Shown here one piece after another: positions 28,513 through 38,122 of a DNA stretch of 64,000 bases; position 1 is the first letter of the stretch, and every line of letters begins with the position of its first letter. The stretch comes from Planctomycetaceae bacterium (GTDB lineage Bacteria; Planctomycetota; Planctomycetia; Planctomycetales; Planctomycetaceae), in assembly GCA_017795105.1 (NCBI GenBank), contig CP051247.1, forward strand, positions 4,744,001 to 4,808,000. The letters run 5' to 3'. The translations under genes and the position numbers were made by a program. A model generated the notes under the pieces. It was not told the origin of the DNA. It saw nothing but the letters and a program-made list of their open reading frames with translations, and did not search any database.

Positions 28513-28803
28513 CTAGGCCTTTGAGCTGTCGGCCGTCTCTTCCTGAGTTTCGTCTTCGATCTGGAACTTCTCCGCGGTCGGTTTGAGATCTTCTTCGATC
28601 CGCGAGGTGTTGGTCGACTTGGCTGTCGGCGGGGGATCGCTGTAAACCGCGGACCGCATATCGGTTTCGATGGTCCGCATGCCGCGTTTGAACTCGACGA
28701 AGCCCTGGCCGAGGCTGCGGGCGACTTCCGGAAGCCGCTTGCCGAACAGCAGCAGAGCGATCATGCCGAGGATGATCATTTCCGTCCAACCGGGTGTAAA
28801 CAT
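28513..28803 (-). CDS. TatA/TatB-family protein
   Basis: 96 residues. The N-terminal membrane helix with the conserved hinge (TEMIILGMIALLLFGKRLPE) is followed by the amphipathic helix VARSLGQGFVEFKRGMRTIE and a charged tail. TatA/B proteins form the translocation pore or receptor complex for folded proteins. No TatC is in the window. The next gene upstream on the strand is a second TatA-like gene. Confidence 0.88.
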   Translation of the reverse strand: MFTPGWTEMIILGMIALLLFGKRLPEVARSLGQGFVEFKRGMRTIETDMRSAVYSDPPPTAKSTNTSRIEEDLKPTAEKFQIEDETQEETADSSKA

Positions 28804-28867
28804 GGTCTCACTCCTCTATGCAAATGGCTCACCGGGAGCCGAAAAGGCAACTGACTCTCAACACGAA

Positions 28868-29101
28868 CTACTCGGAGATCTGTTCCGTCTTTTTCTTCTT
28901 CGGACGTGGCTCTTCGTCCTCGTCCTCTTCGGAGTCGTCCTCGATATTCTCGTTCACACCCTTCTTGAACTCGGTGATGCTCTTGCCGACCGAGAACATG
29001 GCACTGGGCAGACGCTTGCCGAAGAAGATCAGAATGATCAGCAGAAAGATTACGAGCTCAATGCCGCCGGGCATGCCGGGGATGAAACCTAAGCAGGTCA
29101 T
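28868..29101 (-). CDS. tatA: TatA-family protein
   Basis: 77 residues: membrane helix GGIELVIFLLIILIFFGKRLPS, amphipathic helix MFSVGKSITEFKKGVNEN and an acidic then basic tail (EDDSEEDEDEEPRPKKKK). I chose ATG 29101 with GGAG in front; a longer frame to 29251 carries no signal. The two TatA-like genes lie in tandem, transcribed together, and likely support the Tat-exported proteins such as the one at 2038. Confidence 0.87.
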   Translation of the reverse strand: MTCLGFIPGMPGGIELVIFLLIILIFFGKRLPSAMFSVGKSITEFKKGVNENIEDDSEEDEDEEPRPKKKKTEQISE

Positions 29102-29730
29102 GTTGAGTTTCTCCAAAATGGATTTGGCGAGGAGGGATCGAGGTCCGGTAATATCTGAGACACGGGAAGCCTGGCCGATTGCCGGATCGTTCACGATGAG
29201 CGGGGCAGTCGACGAATCTTCAGCAACTGGAGCCGGAGCACAAAGTGACACGGGAAGTAGGCAGAAACTGAACCAGTTGCTGCGACACGGCGGAGGGAAA
29301 TGAGGAATCGGGGAACGAGCTGCGTTCGCCGGCGATCACTGCACCCAGGCGCGGGCATTCCGTGAGATGGCCACCCGGAGATTCCCACAGGAGAGTAGGA
29401 GTATGGAGCGGTTTCCCAATTATGCAGAGCCGGCTCGCAATTGTCAATAAGCCGATCTGCGGAAATATCATGGACTTCTGATGCGTTAGTCGCTTCGCCC
29501 CGCGGGCCGATTTGGAAATCTGGGCGGAGTCTGCCTGAAATTCCGGTTTTCCGGTCGAGTCGGAAGCCCACGGGAGTCGATATCTGATCTGGAGCGTTCC
29601 TGCTGCGCCGAGCTCTGGTCGAGTGAAGATCTCCCTTCGCGGGGAGTTTTCCTCCCGGGCAGGAACTGCCGAAGTGATCGCCGGCGGGGCATCACTTTTC
29701 GACTTCGAACTTCACTTTCGCACACGTGGT
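29102..29730. other. Intergenic region, 629 bases
   Basis: No gene, repeat or terminator that I can support. It must contain divergent promoters for the Tat genes and the SpoA-domain gene. The frame of the SpoA gene is open here from 29623, so its start could be earlier. Confidence 0.4.
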
Positions 29731-30627
29731 ATGTCGGAATCCGGAATCGATTTTGATCGGCTGGCTCAGTCGTTCGGCGGAAACTCCGCCGGTCTGACGG
29801 CGGCTCTGGTCTCGACATTTGGCGGTGACTGGACGGTTGCTCCAGGAGATCAGACTGATCTGGCAGAGCTGAAGGCCGAGGACTCGCCGCTCGAAGGCCC
29901 GGGGCTCGTGCTCAAGCTCGCATCGAGTGCCGGACGGGTTCTGCTCACGATTCCCCAGGGACCACTCCTGCCGGACTGGATCTCAGAGCCCTCCGACGAG
30001 CAGCAGTCTCTGCTCAACGATCTAATCGTCGATCTGACGCAGCTGCTGGACCTTTCGGGGGTCGATCCCGAGGAATCGACGACAGACTGGACGGAAGAGC
30101 TTGCCGAAGTTTCGGCGTCTTTCGATGTCCCGCAGGAATGCGGCGTCCTCCCACTCGAAGCCTTTTCCGCAAGTGATCCGAACCTTGCCCAGTCGCTGTA
30201 CATTCTGGCGAAACGCAGCGAGCCAGTTGTTGACGAGGAACCATCCGGGCAGGCCGCTGAACAGGTTTCGGATGCTCCGGCCGGCGTTCCCAAAGCGGAG
30301 CAGAACGAAGCCGTTTCCGAAAAGCCCGCTCCTGTGCTGAATCAGGAAACGCAGGATCTGATCCACCGTGTCCGGCGGGTCATGCCGCTTTCAGTGAAAG
30401 TGTCGGTCCGGCTCGCGGAGAAGAAAATCGATCTCGGGCAGTTAATTAACCTCTGCCCGGGCACGCTGATTATGTTCCAGAAGTCGTGCGACGATCTGCT
30501 CGACCTGTATGTGAACAACAAGCCGTTCGCACAGGGCGAAGCGGTGAAGATCGGCGAGAAATTCGGACTGAAAATCAATCACGTCGGCGTCGAGAAGTCT
30601 CGACCGCCCGGCGTGTTCACGCTTTGA
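29731..30627 (+). CDS. Orphan FliN/SpoA-domain protein
   Basis: 298 residues. The first 190 residues are acidic, without recognisable domain (many D/E, segment DLTQLLDLSGVDPEE). A Pro/Ala-rich linker (about 195-225) leads to a C-terminal SpoA domain: LSVKVSVRLAEKKIDLGQL, LCPGTLIMFQKSCDDLLDLYVNN, FAQGEAVKIGEKFGLKI. SpoA domains form the flagellar switch C-ring (FliN/FliM) or the type III sorting platform (SctQ). No flagellar or type III gene is nearby. It is about 1.5 kb downstream of the secretion locus. The start may instead be ATG 29623 (36 residues longer). Confidence 0.78.
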   Translation: MSESGIDFDRLAQSFGGNSAGLTAALVSTFGGDWTVAPGDQTDLAELKAEDSPLEGPGLVLKLASSAGRVLLTIPQGPLLPDWISEPSDEQQSLLNDLIVDLTQLLDLSGVDPEESTTDWTEELAEVSASFDVPQECGVLPLEAFSASDPNLAQSLYILAKRSEPVVDEEPSGQAAEQVSDAPAGVPKAEQNEAVSEKPAPVLNQETQDLIHRVRRVMPLSVKVSVRLAEKKIDLGQLINLCPGTLIMFQKSCDDLLDLYVNNKPFAQGEAVKIGEKFGLKINHVGVEKSRPPGVFTL

Positions 30628-31033
30628 GGCTCGCTTCAGCGAAGCCATCCAGGGAGGGCTGCTTTACCGGACAGACAACGGAACGGATAATGCGGCTCGA
30701 GTCTCTCATTCTTCGGCGATCGTGCGACAGACAAACCTTCGGAAAAACAGGGCGTTTTTTGACGACTTGCCCCGGGGTCGACTGTTCAGGATCAACGAGA
30801 ATGTGATATAACTCATTCTTATCGCGCGTGTCACGGCACGGAACGCCTCTGTCGTTCCGTTCAGAGATTTTCCCGATCTCTCCCGAACACGAATCTCTGC
30901 TGATCGCGATCGTGCTGGTATCAGGAAGACAGGGTCTTCCACAGCCAAAGGTAACAAGGTCCTATTTATTTTGAGTTAAGTTAACCCGGATCGATGGGTG
31001 GCAGAATCGACAGCGGGTTGACGTGGGAATCAC
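30628..31033. other. 405-base leader before ribosomal protein S1
   Basis: No gene. It contains AT-rich patches (GATATAACTC near 30806; TATTTATTTTGAG near 30963) that might be promoter elements and probably a long 5' leader for rpsA. No terminator and no repeat family seen. Confidence 0.35.
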
Positions 31034-32830
<1,797 letters not shown>

Positions 32831-32858
32831 TCCTCCGCTGCTAATCTGAAACGAACCG

Positions 32859-32893
32859 CCGGGTGAGATCGAATGATCTCACCCGGTTTTTTT
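32859..32893 (+). terminator. Rho-independent terminator of rpsA
   Basis: 12-bp stem CCGGGTGAGATC/GATCTCACCCGG with loop GAAT, followed by T7. It starts 29 bases after the stop codon. Confidence 0.95.
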
Positions 32894-32916
32894 GTGGCTT
32901 CATCTCGAGCAAAGCC

Positions 32917-32948
32917 GGGTGCCATGCCCACGCTCGCGTGGGCATGCC
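32917..32948 (+). repeat. Family A palindromic repeat, copy 3
   Basis: GGGTGCCATGCCCACGC, centre TC, GCGTGGGCATGCC. It lies 24 bases after the rpsA terminator. Confidence 0.85.
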
Positions 32949-33011
32949 TGTCCTTGGGCGTTCGCACACAAGTAACGTTTCCCCCGCTTCTTCGACGTTC
33001 GAAAAGAACAC

Positions 33012-33062
33012 AGGATGGTCCGGAGGTTTATCTCCGGATTGCGCAGCAATAAGCAGCTGGGC
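33012..33062 (+). repeat. Family D repeat, copy 2, with changed stem
   Basis: ATGG, stem TCCGGAG, loop GTTTAT, stem CTCCGGA, TTGC, GCAATAAGCAGCTGGG. Flanks equal those at 367 and 49462 but the stem sequence is different on both arms, so base pairing is kept. Confidence 0.75.
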
Positions 33063-33149
33063 GTTCGCGTCGTGTGGTCCTGATCACTCTCTCTCCTGCC
33101 ACAGCCTTCTCGATACCAGGATTGTTCAGCCGGTCCGCGCCGATGACCG

Positions 33150-33197
33150 ACTGCTTGTGACTTCGTCACCCGGAGATAAATCTCCGGACCATCCTAG
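33150..33197 (-). repeat. Inverted module end: GTGACTTCGTCAC plus CCGGAG hairpin
   Basis: Read on the minus strand it is AGGATGGTCCGGAG, ATTTAT, CTCCGG, GTGACGAAGTCACAAG. The same GTGACGAAGTCACAAG end appears in every unit of the array at 8078, there next to a GGCCGG stem. Confidence 0.7.
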
Positions 33198-33226
33198 ACT
33201 TCTCGCGTCGTCGAATAACTCTTCAA

Positions 33227-33261
<35 letters not shown>

Positions 33262-33426
33262 ATAACACGGCTGGCTCAGGTAATTTCTACTGGAGTGGAG
33301 AGCGATCCAACGCGAGCTTCTTCCTTCCACCCCTCCGAAACATTCGATGGGATTGGAAATTCCGATCCCCGTTTGTTATCTCAGAGCCTGATACCGTCCT
33401 CTCTCGGCCCTTTCTGGAGTCTGTGT

Positions 33427-35133
33427 ATGTCCCGGTTGCTTGTGCTCGCTGCTGTTGTATGTGCCGGACTTTTCTACGGACGTGCCGTAGAGGCCAGGTC
33501 GCCGAACATCATTGTGATTCTGTCCGATGATATGGGCTTCTCCGATCTCGGATGTTACGGCGGCGAGATGGAGACGCCTCATCTTGATGGGCTCGCGGAA
33601 ACGGGATTGCGGTTCACGCAGTTCTATAACACGGGCCGCTGCTGTCCGACACGGGCGTCGCTGCTGACCGGGCTGTATCCGCATCAGGCGGGGATCGGTC
33701 ATATGATGAACGATCGCGGCGTCGACGGGTATCGCGGCGATCTCAATCAGCGGTGCCGCACCATTGCCGAGGTGCTGCATCCGGCCGGCTACCGGAACTA
33801 CGCGGTCGGCAAGTGGCACGTCACGAAGCACACCGCACCCGACGGTCCGAAGGAGAACTGGCCGCTGCAGCGGGGCTTCGATCGATTCTACGGCACCATT
33901 CACGGAGCCGGCAGCTTCTACGATCCCAATTCCCTCACTCGCGACAACACGCAGATCTCTCCGTACGCCGATGCGGAGTATCAGCCCGAGACCTATTACT
34001 ACACCGACGCCATCAGCGACCACGCGGTGAAGTACATCAGCGAGCATCGCGAACAGTCGGCTGATGCTCCCTTCTTCATGTACGTCGCTTACACCGCCGC
34101 TCACTGGCCGATGCACGCTCTGCCTGAGGACATCGCCAAGTACAAGGGGCGGTTCGATGCCGGGTATGAATCGCTGCGCGAAGAACGACGGCGACGGATG
34201 ATTGACCTCGGACTGATTCCTGCCGATTCCGAGCTCAGTCCGACCGCGGAGAACTGGTCGTCAGTGAAGAATCGCGAGTGGGAACTGCGGTGCATGGAAG
34301 TCTATGCCGCGATGGTCGACCGGATGGATCAGGGGATCGGCAAGATCGTCGAGACTCTGAAAGAGAACGGCCAGTTCGACAATACGCTCATCTTCTTCAT
34401 GCAGGACAACGGCGGCTGTGCCGAAGGACTCGGCCGCACCCCGCGCGGCGGACTGACCGAACGCCCGTCGAAGCCGACGCTCGCCCCGATGTCGCCCGAG
34501 ACGCTGCAGACGTCGATGATTCCCGAACAGACCCGCGACGGGTATCCGATTGTGATGGGACCGGGCATCATGCCGGGGCCGGCTGATACCTACGCTGCTT
34601 ACGGCCGCGGCTGGGCGAATGTTTCCAACACGCCGTTCCGCGAATACAAGCACTGGGTCCACGAGGGAGGCATCTCAACGCCGCTGATCGTCTCCTGGCC
34701 CGCCGGCATCAGGCAGCCGGGCAGTCTCGTCACCGAGCCGGGACATCTGATCGACATCATGGCGACCTGCGTGGACGTCGCTGCAGCCGAATACCCCGCT
34801 GCAAAGGGCAAGCAGGGCGTCTTCCCGCTGGAAGGTGTCTCGCTGCGCCCGACGTTTTCGGGGAACGAACTCGATCGTGAAACGATTTACTTCGAACACG
34901 AAGGCAACCGCGCAATCCGCCACGGCGACTGGAAGCTCGTTTCCAAAGCCGGCAAGAAGTGGGAACTCTACGACATCGCCCAAGACCGCAGCGAACTGAA
35001 TGACGTGGCCGCCGAAAAGCCCGAACTCGTGGAAGAACTCTCTAAAGAGTGGAACACCTGGGCGAATCGAGCTCAGGTGTTGCCCTCAGGTGCGGGGAAG
35101 AAGGACAAGAAGAATCCGCGGAAGAAGCGATGA
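33427..35133 (+). CDS. Secreted arylsulfatase-like sulfatase
   Basis: 568 residues. Signal peptide MSRLLVLAAVVCAGLFYGRA. Metal block ILSDDMGFSDLGCYGGE; canonical formylglycine motif C-C-P-T-R (NTGRCCPTRASLLTGLYPHQAG); GKWHVTKHTAPDG; HWPMHALPEDIAKYKG; second metal block FMQDNGGCAEG; LIVSWPAGI. It is of the arylsulfatase A type and larger than the other three here, with an insert around 375-420 that is absent from them. ATG 33427 follows GGAG; the frame extends to 32863 through repeats, which I reject. Repeat clusters lie on both sides. Substrate unknown. Confidence 0.92.
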   Translation: MSRLLVLAAVVCAGLFYGRAVEARSPNIIVILSDDMGFSDLGCYGGEMETPHLDGLAETGLRFTQFYNTGRCCPTRASLLTGLYPHQAGIGHMMNDRGVDGYRGDLNQRCRTIAEVLHPAGYRNYAVGKWHVTKHTAPDGPKENWPLQRGFDRFYGTIHGAGSFYDPNSLTRDNTQISPYADAEYQPETYYYTDAISDHAVKYISEHREQSADAPFFMYVAYTAAHWPMHALPEDIAKYKGRFDAGYESLREERRRRMIDLGLIPADSELSPTAENWSSVKNREWELRCMEVYAAMVDRMDQGIGKIVETLKENGQFDNTLIFFMQDNGGCAEGLGRTPRGGLTERPSKPTLAPMSPETLQTSMIPEQTRDGYPIVMGPGIMPGPADTYAAYGRGWANVSNTPFREYKHWVHEGGISTPLIVSWPAGIRQPGSLVTEPGHLIDIMATCVDVAAAEYPAAKGKQGVFPLEGVSLRPTFSGNELDRETIYFEHEGNRAIRHGDWKLVSKAGKKWELYDIAQDRSELNDVAAEKPELVEELSKEWNTWANRAQVLPSGAGKKDKKNPRKKR

Positions 35134-35364
35134 TCGGGAGGCTTTTGTTCGGTGATGTCGATGACAGGCATGCCCACGCGAGCGTGGGCATGGCACCCGG
35201 CTTATCACCCGAGGGGTGCCACTGCTGGCTAGCCCAGCAGTGCGATCTCACGTTCGACGACCAGCGGTGAAAGATGGCAAGGTCTCTACATGAGTGGACT
35301 CCACGCATAGGTGACAATCGGATCAGGGAGCACTCCGTCACTCTCCTCGTCAAAGGACACAGCG
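35134..35364. other. Spacer with one family A repeat
   Basis: 231 bases between the sulfatase and the small protein gene at 35365; only the repeat at 35168 was recognised. Confidence 0.5.
35168..35200 (-). repeat. Family A palindromic repeat, copy 4
   Basis: GCATGCCCACGCGAGC then GTGGGCATGGCACCCGG, inverted relative to 32917. The two flank the sulfatase gene. Confidence 0.85.
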
Positions 35365-35745
35365 ATGTTCAACTGGTTTAAGAAGAAGTCTCCGCCGCCG
35401 CACGGTCCCGATTTTTCGACGATTGATTCGCAGTCAAAGGCCGAGAAGCTTTGTCGTCAGGGGCAGTTGGAAAAGCTGTTTCTAATGCCGCCCGAATTCG
35501 GCGGACAGGAGATACCGGGCAATACACTCTTCGTTCCGATCGGCGTCGCTGACGTCAAGGCGGGGATCGATAACAACATCATCGCACCACTCGTCGCAGA
35601 GGGGAAAATCACAAGCTACACGGCGTTGCCCGAATACCAGGGCGACAGCTTTATCCCGATCGCGATTCGAATCGAAGCCTCCGAACCGGGGCACTTCACC
35701 ACGACGATTAACATCTGGGGCGATGCGTTGACACGTCGGGACTAA
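35365..35745 (+). CDS. SseB-like small cytoplasmic protein
   Basis: 126 residues starting MFNWFKKKSPPPHG, with AAAGGACAC upstream as ribosome binding site. The body (KAEKLCRQGQLEKLFLMPPEFGG, NTLFVPIGVADVKAGIDNNI, SYTALPEYQGDSFIPIAIRI) has the look of SseB-type domains, but I am not certain. No signal peptide or membrane segment. It stands alone between two repeats (35168 and 35785). Confidence 0.6.
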   Translation: MFNWFKKKSPPPHGPDFSTIDSQSKAEKLCRQGQLEKLFLMPPEFGGQEIPGNTLFVPIGVADVKAGIDNNIIAPLVAEGKITSYTALPEYQGDSFIPIAIRIEASEPGHFTTTINIWGDALTRRD

Positions 35746-35784
35746 GAAGGGCCTGACGCCAGGGACTGAGATTGTTGAATACGA

Positions 35785-35817
35785 GCATGCCCACGCAAGC
35801 GTGGGCATGGCACCCGG
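35785..35817 (-). repeat. Family A palindromic repeat, copy 5
   Basis: GCATGCCCACGCAAGC then GTGGGCATGGCACCCGGC. One centre base differs from the other copies. Confidence 0.85.
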
Positions 35818-35839
35818 CACATGAGATTGCATTTGATTT

Positions 35840-37108
35840 CTATTCCATCACGTGGGTGTTGGTGATGGTGACGTTCTGGATGAAGTCTTTGCCGGGGAGG
35901 ATGGTGACGACTTCGCCGGGGGAGCCGTGGCGGATGATGTTGGTGAGTACGGAGTCCGCCAGGGAGCCGCCGATGAGAATCGTGTGCTGGGCTCTGCTTG
36001 TGACGTTGCTGACGAAGATGCGGTATGTGGTGCCGAGCGGGGCGACTCCGGTGCCGTAGTTCTTGTCGCCGATCTTCACGGCGGCTTTGCATCGCATCGT
36101 TTCGGGGGAAGTATCGATGAGGCCGTCGAGCATGATGTCGTGCATCTTCACGCCGGACGTGTTCAGGAAACGGACGATGTGATGTCCGCCCCGGCAGTAG
36201 CCGCGAACATTGCGGATCATCACGTTGCGAATCTCATCGAGGCCGTTCCCGCGATCGACGGCTGAGCTGACCATGGTCGAATCGAGATTGCCGTTCGTGT
36301 CTTCGGTGCGGGCGATGGCCGTCAGGGCAATCAGGTCATCTCCGGTAGCCCCGGTGATGTTGTCGATGAGAATGTCGTGGCAGCCCATTCGCAGGTCGAC
36401 GCCGTCCTGGTTCAGAATGGTTTCGCGTTTGCCATCGATCTCTTTGAATCCATCGGATTCGAAGTGCAGATCTCGGAGCACGCCGTGAGCACAGCGTTCG
36501 AGGGAAATCGCCCAGGCGTGCGAGTCGATCATGGTCAGGTTTTCAATCCGGAAGTGCTCGACATAGGCCATGAGGATCCCGATGTTCCGCCAGTCGCCGG
36601 TCTGACTTTCGTCCTCTTTGCCGGCGTCGGTGCCGTAGGTGCGGGAGCCGAGTTTCTTTGCGGCGTCTCCAGTGGCGCGCGGATGATCGGCTCCTTCGAG
36701 AACGACGTGGCCGACGCCGCGAATGGTAATGTTTTCGATCGGTTCGATCGTCTCGAAACCGATCCCGCAGTTCGCGCTGCGAATGAAGTTGTCGCGGCAG
36801 CGATCGGAAAGTTTGATATGGCAGTTGTCGAGTTCGAGGACCGAATTGCCGGGCAAAAGAATCGCCGAGTCGATCAGCCAGATGTCGCGGCGTTCGCCAT
36901 TAACGAGATTGATGTGAGGGATGCGCACATTGCAGCCGAGTTCGTGAGCTTTCTGTACCGCCTGGTTGATGCGTTCGATGTCACTGCCATTGAATTCATT
37001 CGGTGTGACAAATGCGGGGATCGAATCGGCTCGGACGAAGTCCACTCCAGAGACGGTGAGCAGAATCAGCAGAGCGGCGAGAACGGTGCGGCGGCATCGG
37101 CTGGGCAT
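35840..37108 (-). CDS. Secreted right-handed beta-helix protein, polygalacturonase (GH28)-like
   Basis: 422 residues. Signal peptide MPSRCRRTVLAALLILLTVSG. The body has a series of short strands typical of a parallel beta-helix: VLELDNCHIKLSD, ENITIRGVGHVVLEG, HFRIENLTMIDSHAWAISLE, CHDILIDNITGATGDDLIAL, IRNVMIRNVRGYCRGGHHIV. GDD and GGHH resemble the GDD and GHG blocks of GH28 pectin-cleaving enzymes. The exact NTDG motif is not seen, so activity is uncertain. It probably acts on plant or algal polysaccharide outside the cytoplasm. Convergent with the gene at 35365. Confidence 0.72.
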   Translation of the reverse strand: MPSRCRRTVLAALLILLTVSGVDFVRADSIPAFVTPNEFNGSDIERINQAVQKAHELGCNVRIPHINLVNGERRDIWLIDSAILLPGNSVLELDNCHIKLSDRCRDNFIRSANCGIGFETIEPIENITIRGVGHVVLEGADHPRATGDAAKKLGSRTYGTDAGKEDESQTGDWRNIGILMAYVEHFRIENLTMIDSHAWAISLERCAHGVLRDLHFESDGFKEIDGKRETILNQDGVDLRMGCHDILIDNITGATGDDLIALTAIARTEDTNGNLDSTMVSSAVDRGNGLDEIRNVMIRNVRGYCRGGHHIVRFLNTSGVKMHDIMLDGLIDTSPETMRCKAAVKIGDKNYGTGVAPLGTTYRIFVSNVTSRAQHTILIGGSLADSVLTNIIRHGSPGEVVTILPGKDFIQNVTITNTHVME

Positions 37109-37465
37109 CGGTAGTCCTTCATCGTGTGAGGTGGGGTATCCGTTGAGGTGCCCTCAGTCTAATGGATTCACTCTTCGATCTCGCCTGCAGTGAAGTTGTG
37201 AGCACATATCGACTCGTATTCTGGGCAGGGCGGGGATACTGGGGAGAAATGCGGGATGAGTTTTGTGTGGGGAAACCGTAGAGGCCGCCGGACTCAGGTT
37301 GACAATTTCTGAGATTGAATCAGACTGACGTCATGATCAGACGTCGAGTCCTGAATTGTAGGGATAATCTGACATCACACGCCGGTCAGAAACGGATCCA
37401 TTTGCCTCATAGAGGAGGCGTTCTGGCCGGGCACAAAGGACGTTGCAACACGAGAAGGAACCCAA
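37109..37465. other. Divergent intergenic region, 357 bases
   Basis: Separates the beta-helix gene from the DUF3467 gene. GAGATTGAATCAGACTGACGTC (37310-37331) and CAGACGTCGAGTCCTG contain short inverted repeats around GACGTC, but I cannot assign an operator. No gene seen. Confidence 0.35.
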
Positions 37466-37810
37466 ATGGCTGACGAAGCAAACCCCTCTGAAGAACCACG
37501 CGCCGCCGCTCCCGAAGGACAGCAGATCCGCATCGAGATCGACGATTCTGGTGTGGAAGCGATCTACGCCAACATGTGCCGCGTGTCGAGCACTCCGGAA
37601 GAAGTGATTCTCGATCTGGCTCTGAATCCGAACCCGGTCGGACAGCCGCCGGAAAAGATTCGCGTTTCTCAGCGGGTCATTCTGAACCACTACACCGCCA
37701 AGCGACTGGTTTCTCTGCTGGCTTCGGCCGTGCAGCGTCACGAGCAGACATTCGGCCCGCTCGAGACCGACATTCGCAAGCGTGTCAAGAATCCGGGCAC
37801 CCAGGGCTAG
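37466..37810 (+). CDS. DUF3467-family protein
   Basis: 114 residues, a small soluble protein. The signature is IRIEIDDSGVEAIYANMCRVSSTPEEVILDLAL-type sequence (first 60 residues) followed by IRVSQRVILNHYTAKRLVSLL, typical of DUF3467 proteins found widely in bacteria with no known role. AAGGAACCC lies upstream of the start. It is followed by a hairpin terminator. Confidence 0.9.
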   Translation: MADEANPSEEPRAAAPEGQQIRIEIDDSGVEAIYANMCRVSSTPEEVILDLALNPNPVGQPPEKIRVSQRVILNHYTAKRLVSLLASAVQRHEQTFGPLETDIRKRVKNPGTQG

Positions 37811-37830
37811 TTCCCCACCGAATTCGAAAA

Positions 37831-37867
37831 GCGTGCCACGTCGTCCTCGACGGGGCACGCTTTCTTT
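37831..37867 (+). terminator. Terminator after the DUF3467 gene
   Basis: Stem GCGTGCC/GGCACGC with an inner pairing CGTCG/CGACG, followed by TTTCTTTG. It begins 20 bases after the stop codon. Confidence 0.75.
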
Positions 37868-38122
37868 GTGGACTTCGCGAGGTCGACTTCGGCCGATTGC
37901 GCGGCCGAAAAGTCGACCCGAACCGAATTCTGCGGGTGAAAACCGGTCCGATTCCCGCCGGAACCGCGTTTCGTATTTCCCACGGCGTCTGATTCAGTCT
38001 ACGATTGAACAGATGGGATTGATCAGGATGCACCGTCGTTGAACGCTTAGCCGAGGTCGTAGACCTTTGAAGATCCTGTAGAGGCTCGGCGTGCGAGTGT
38101 GGCAATCAGTGGAGCAAGATCT
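37868..38122. other. Intergenic region before the SecA-like gene
   Basis: 255 bases. GCGGCCGAAAAGTCG and nearby GTCGACTTCGGCCG form an inverted repeat (37880-37915). No gene seen. Confidence 0.35.
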
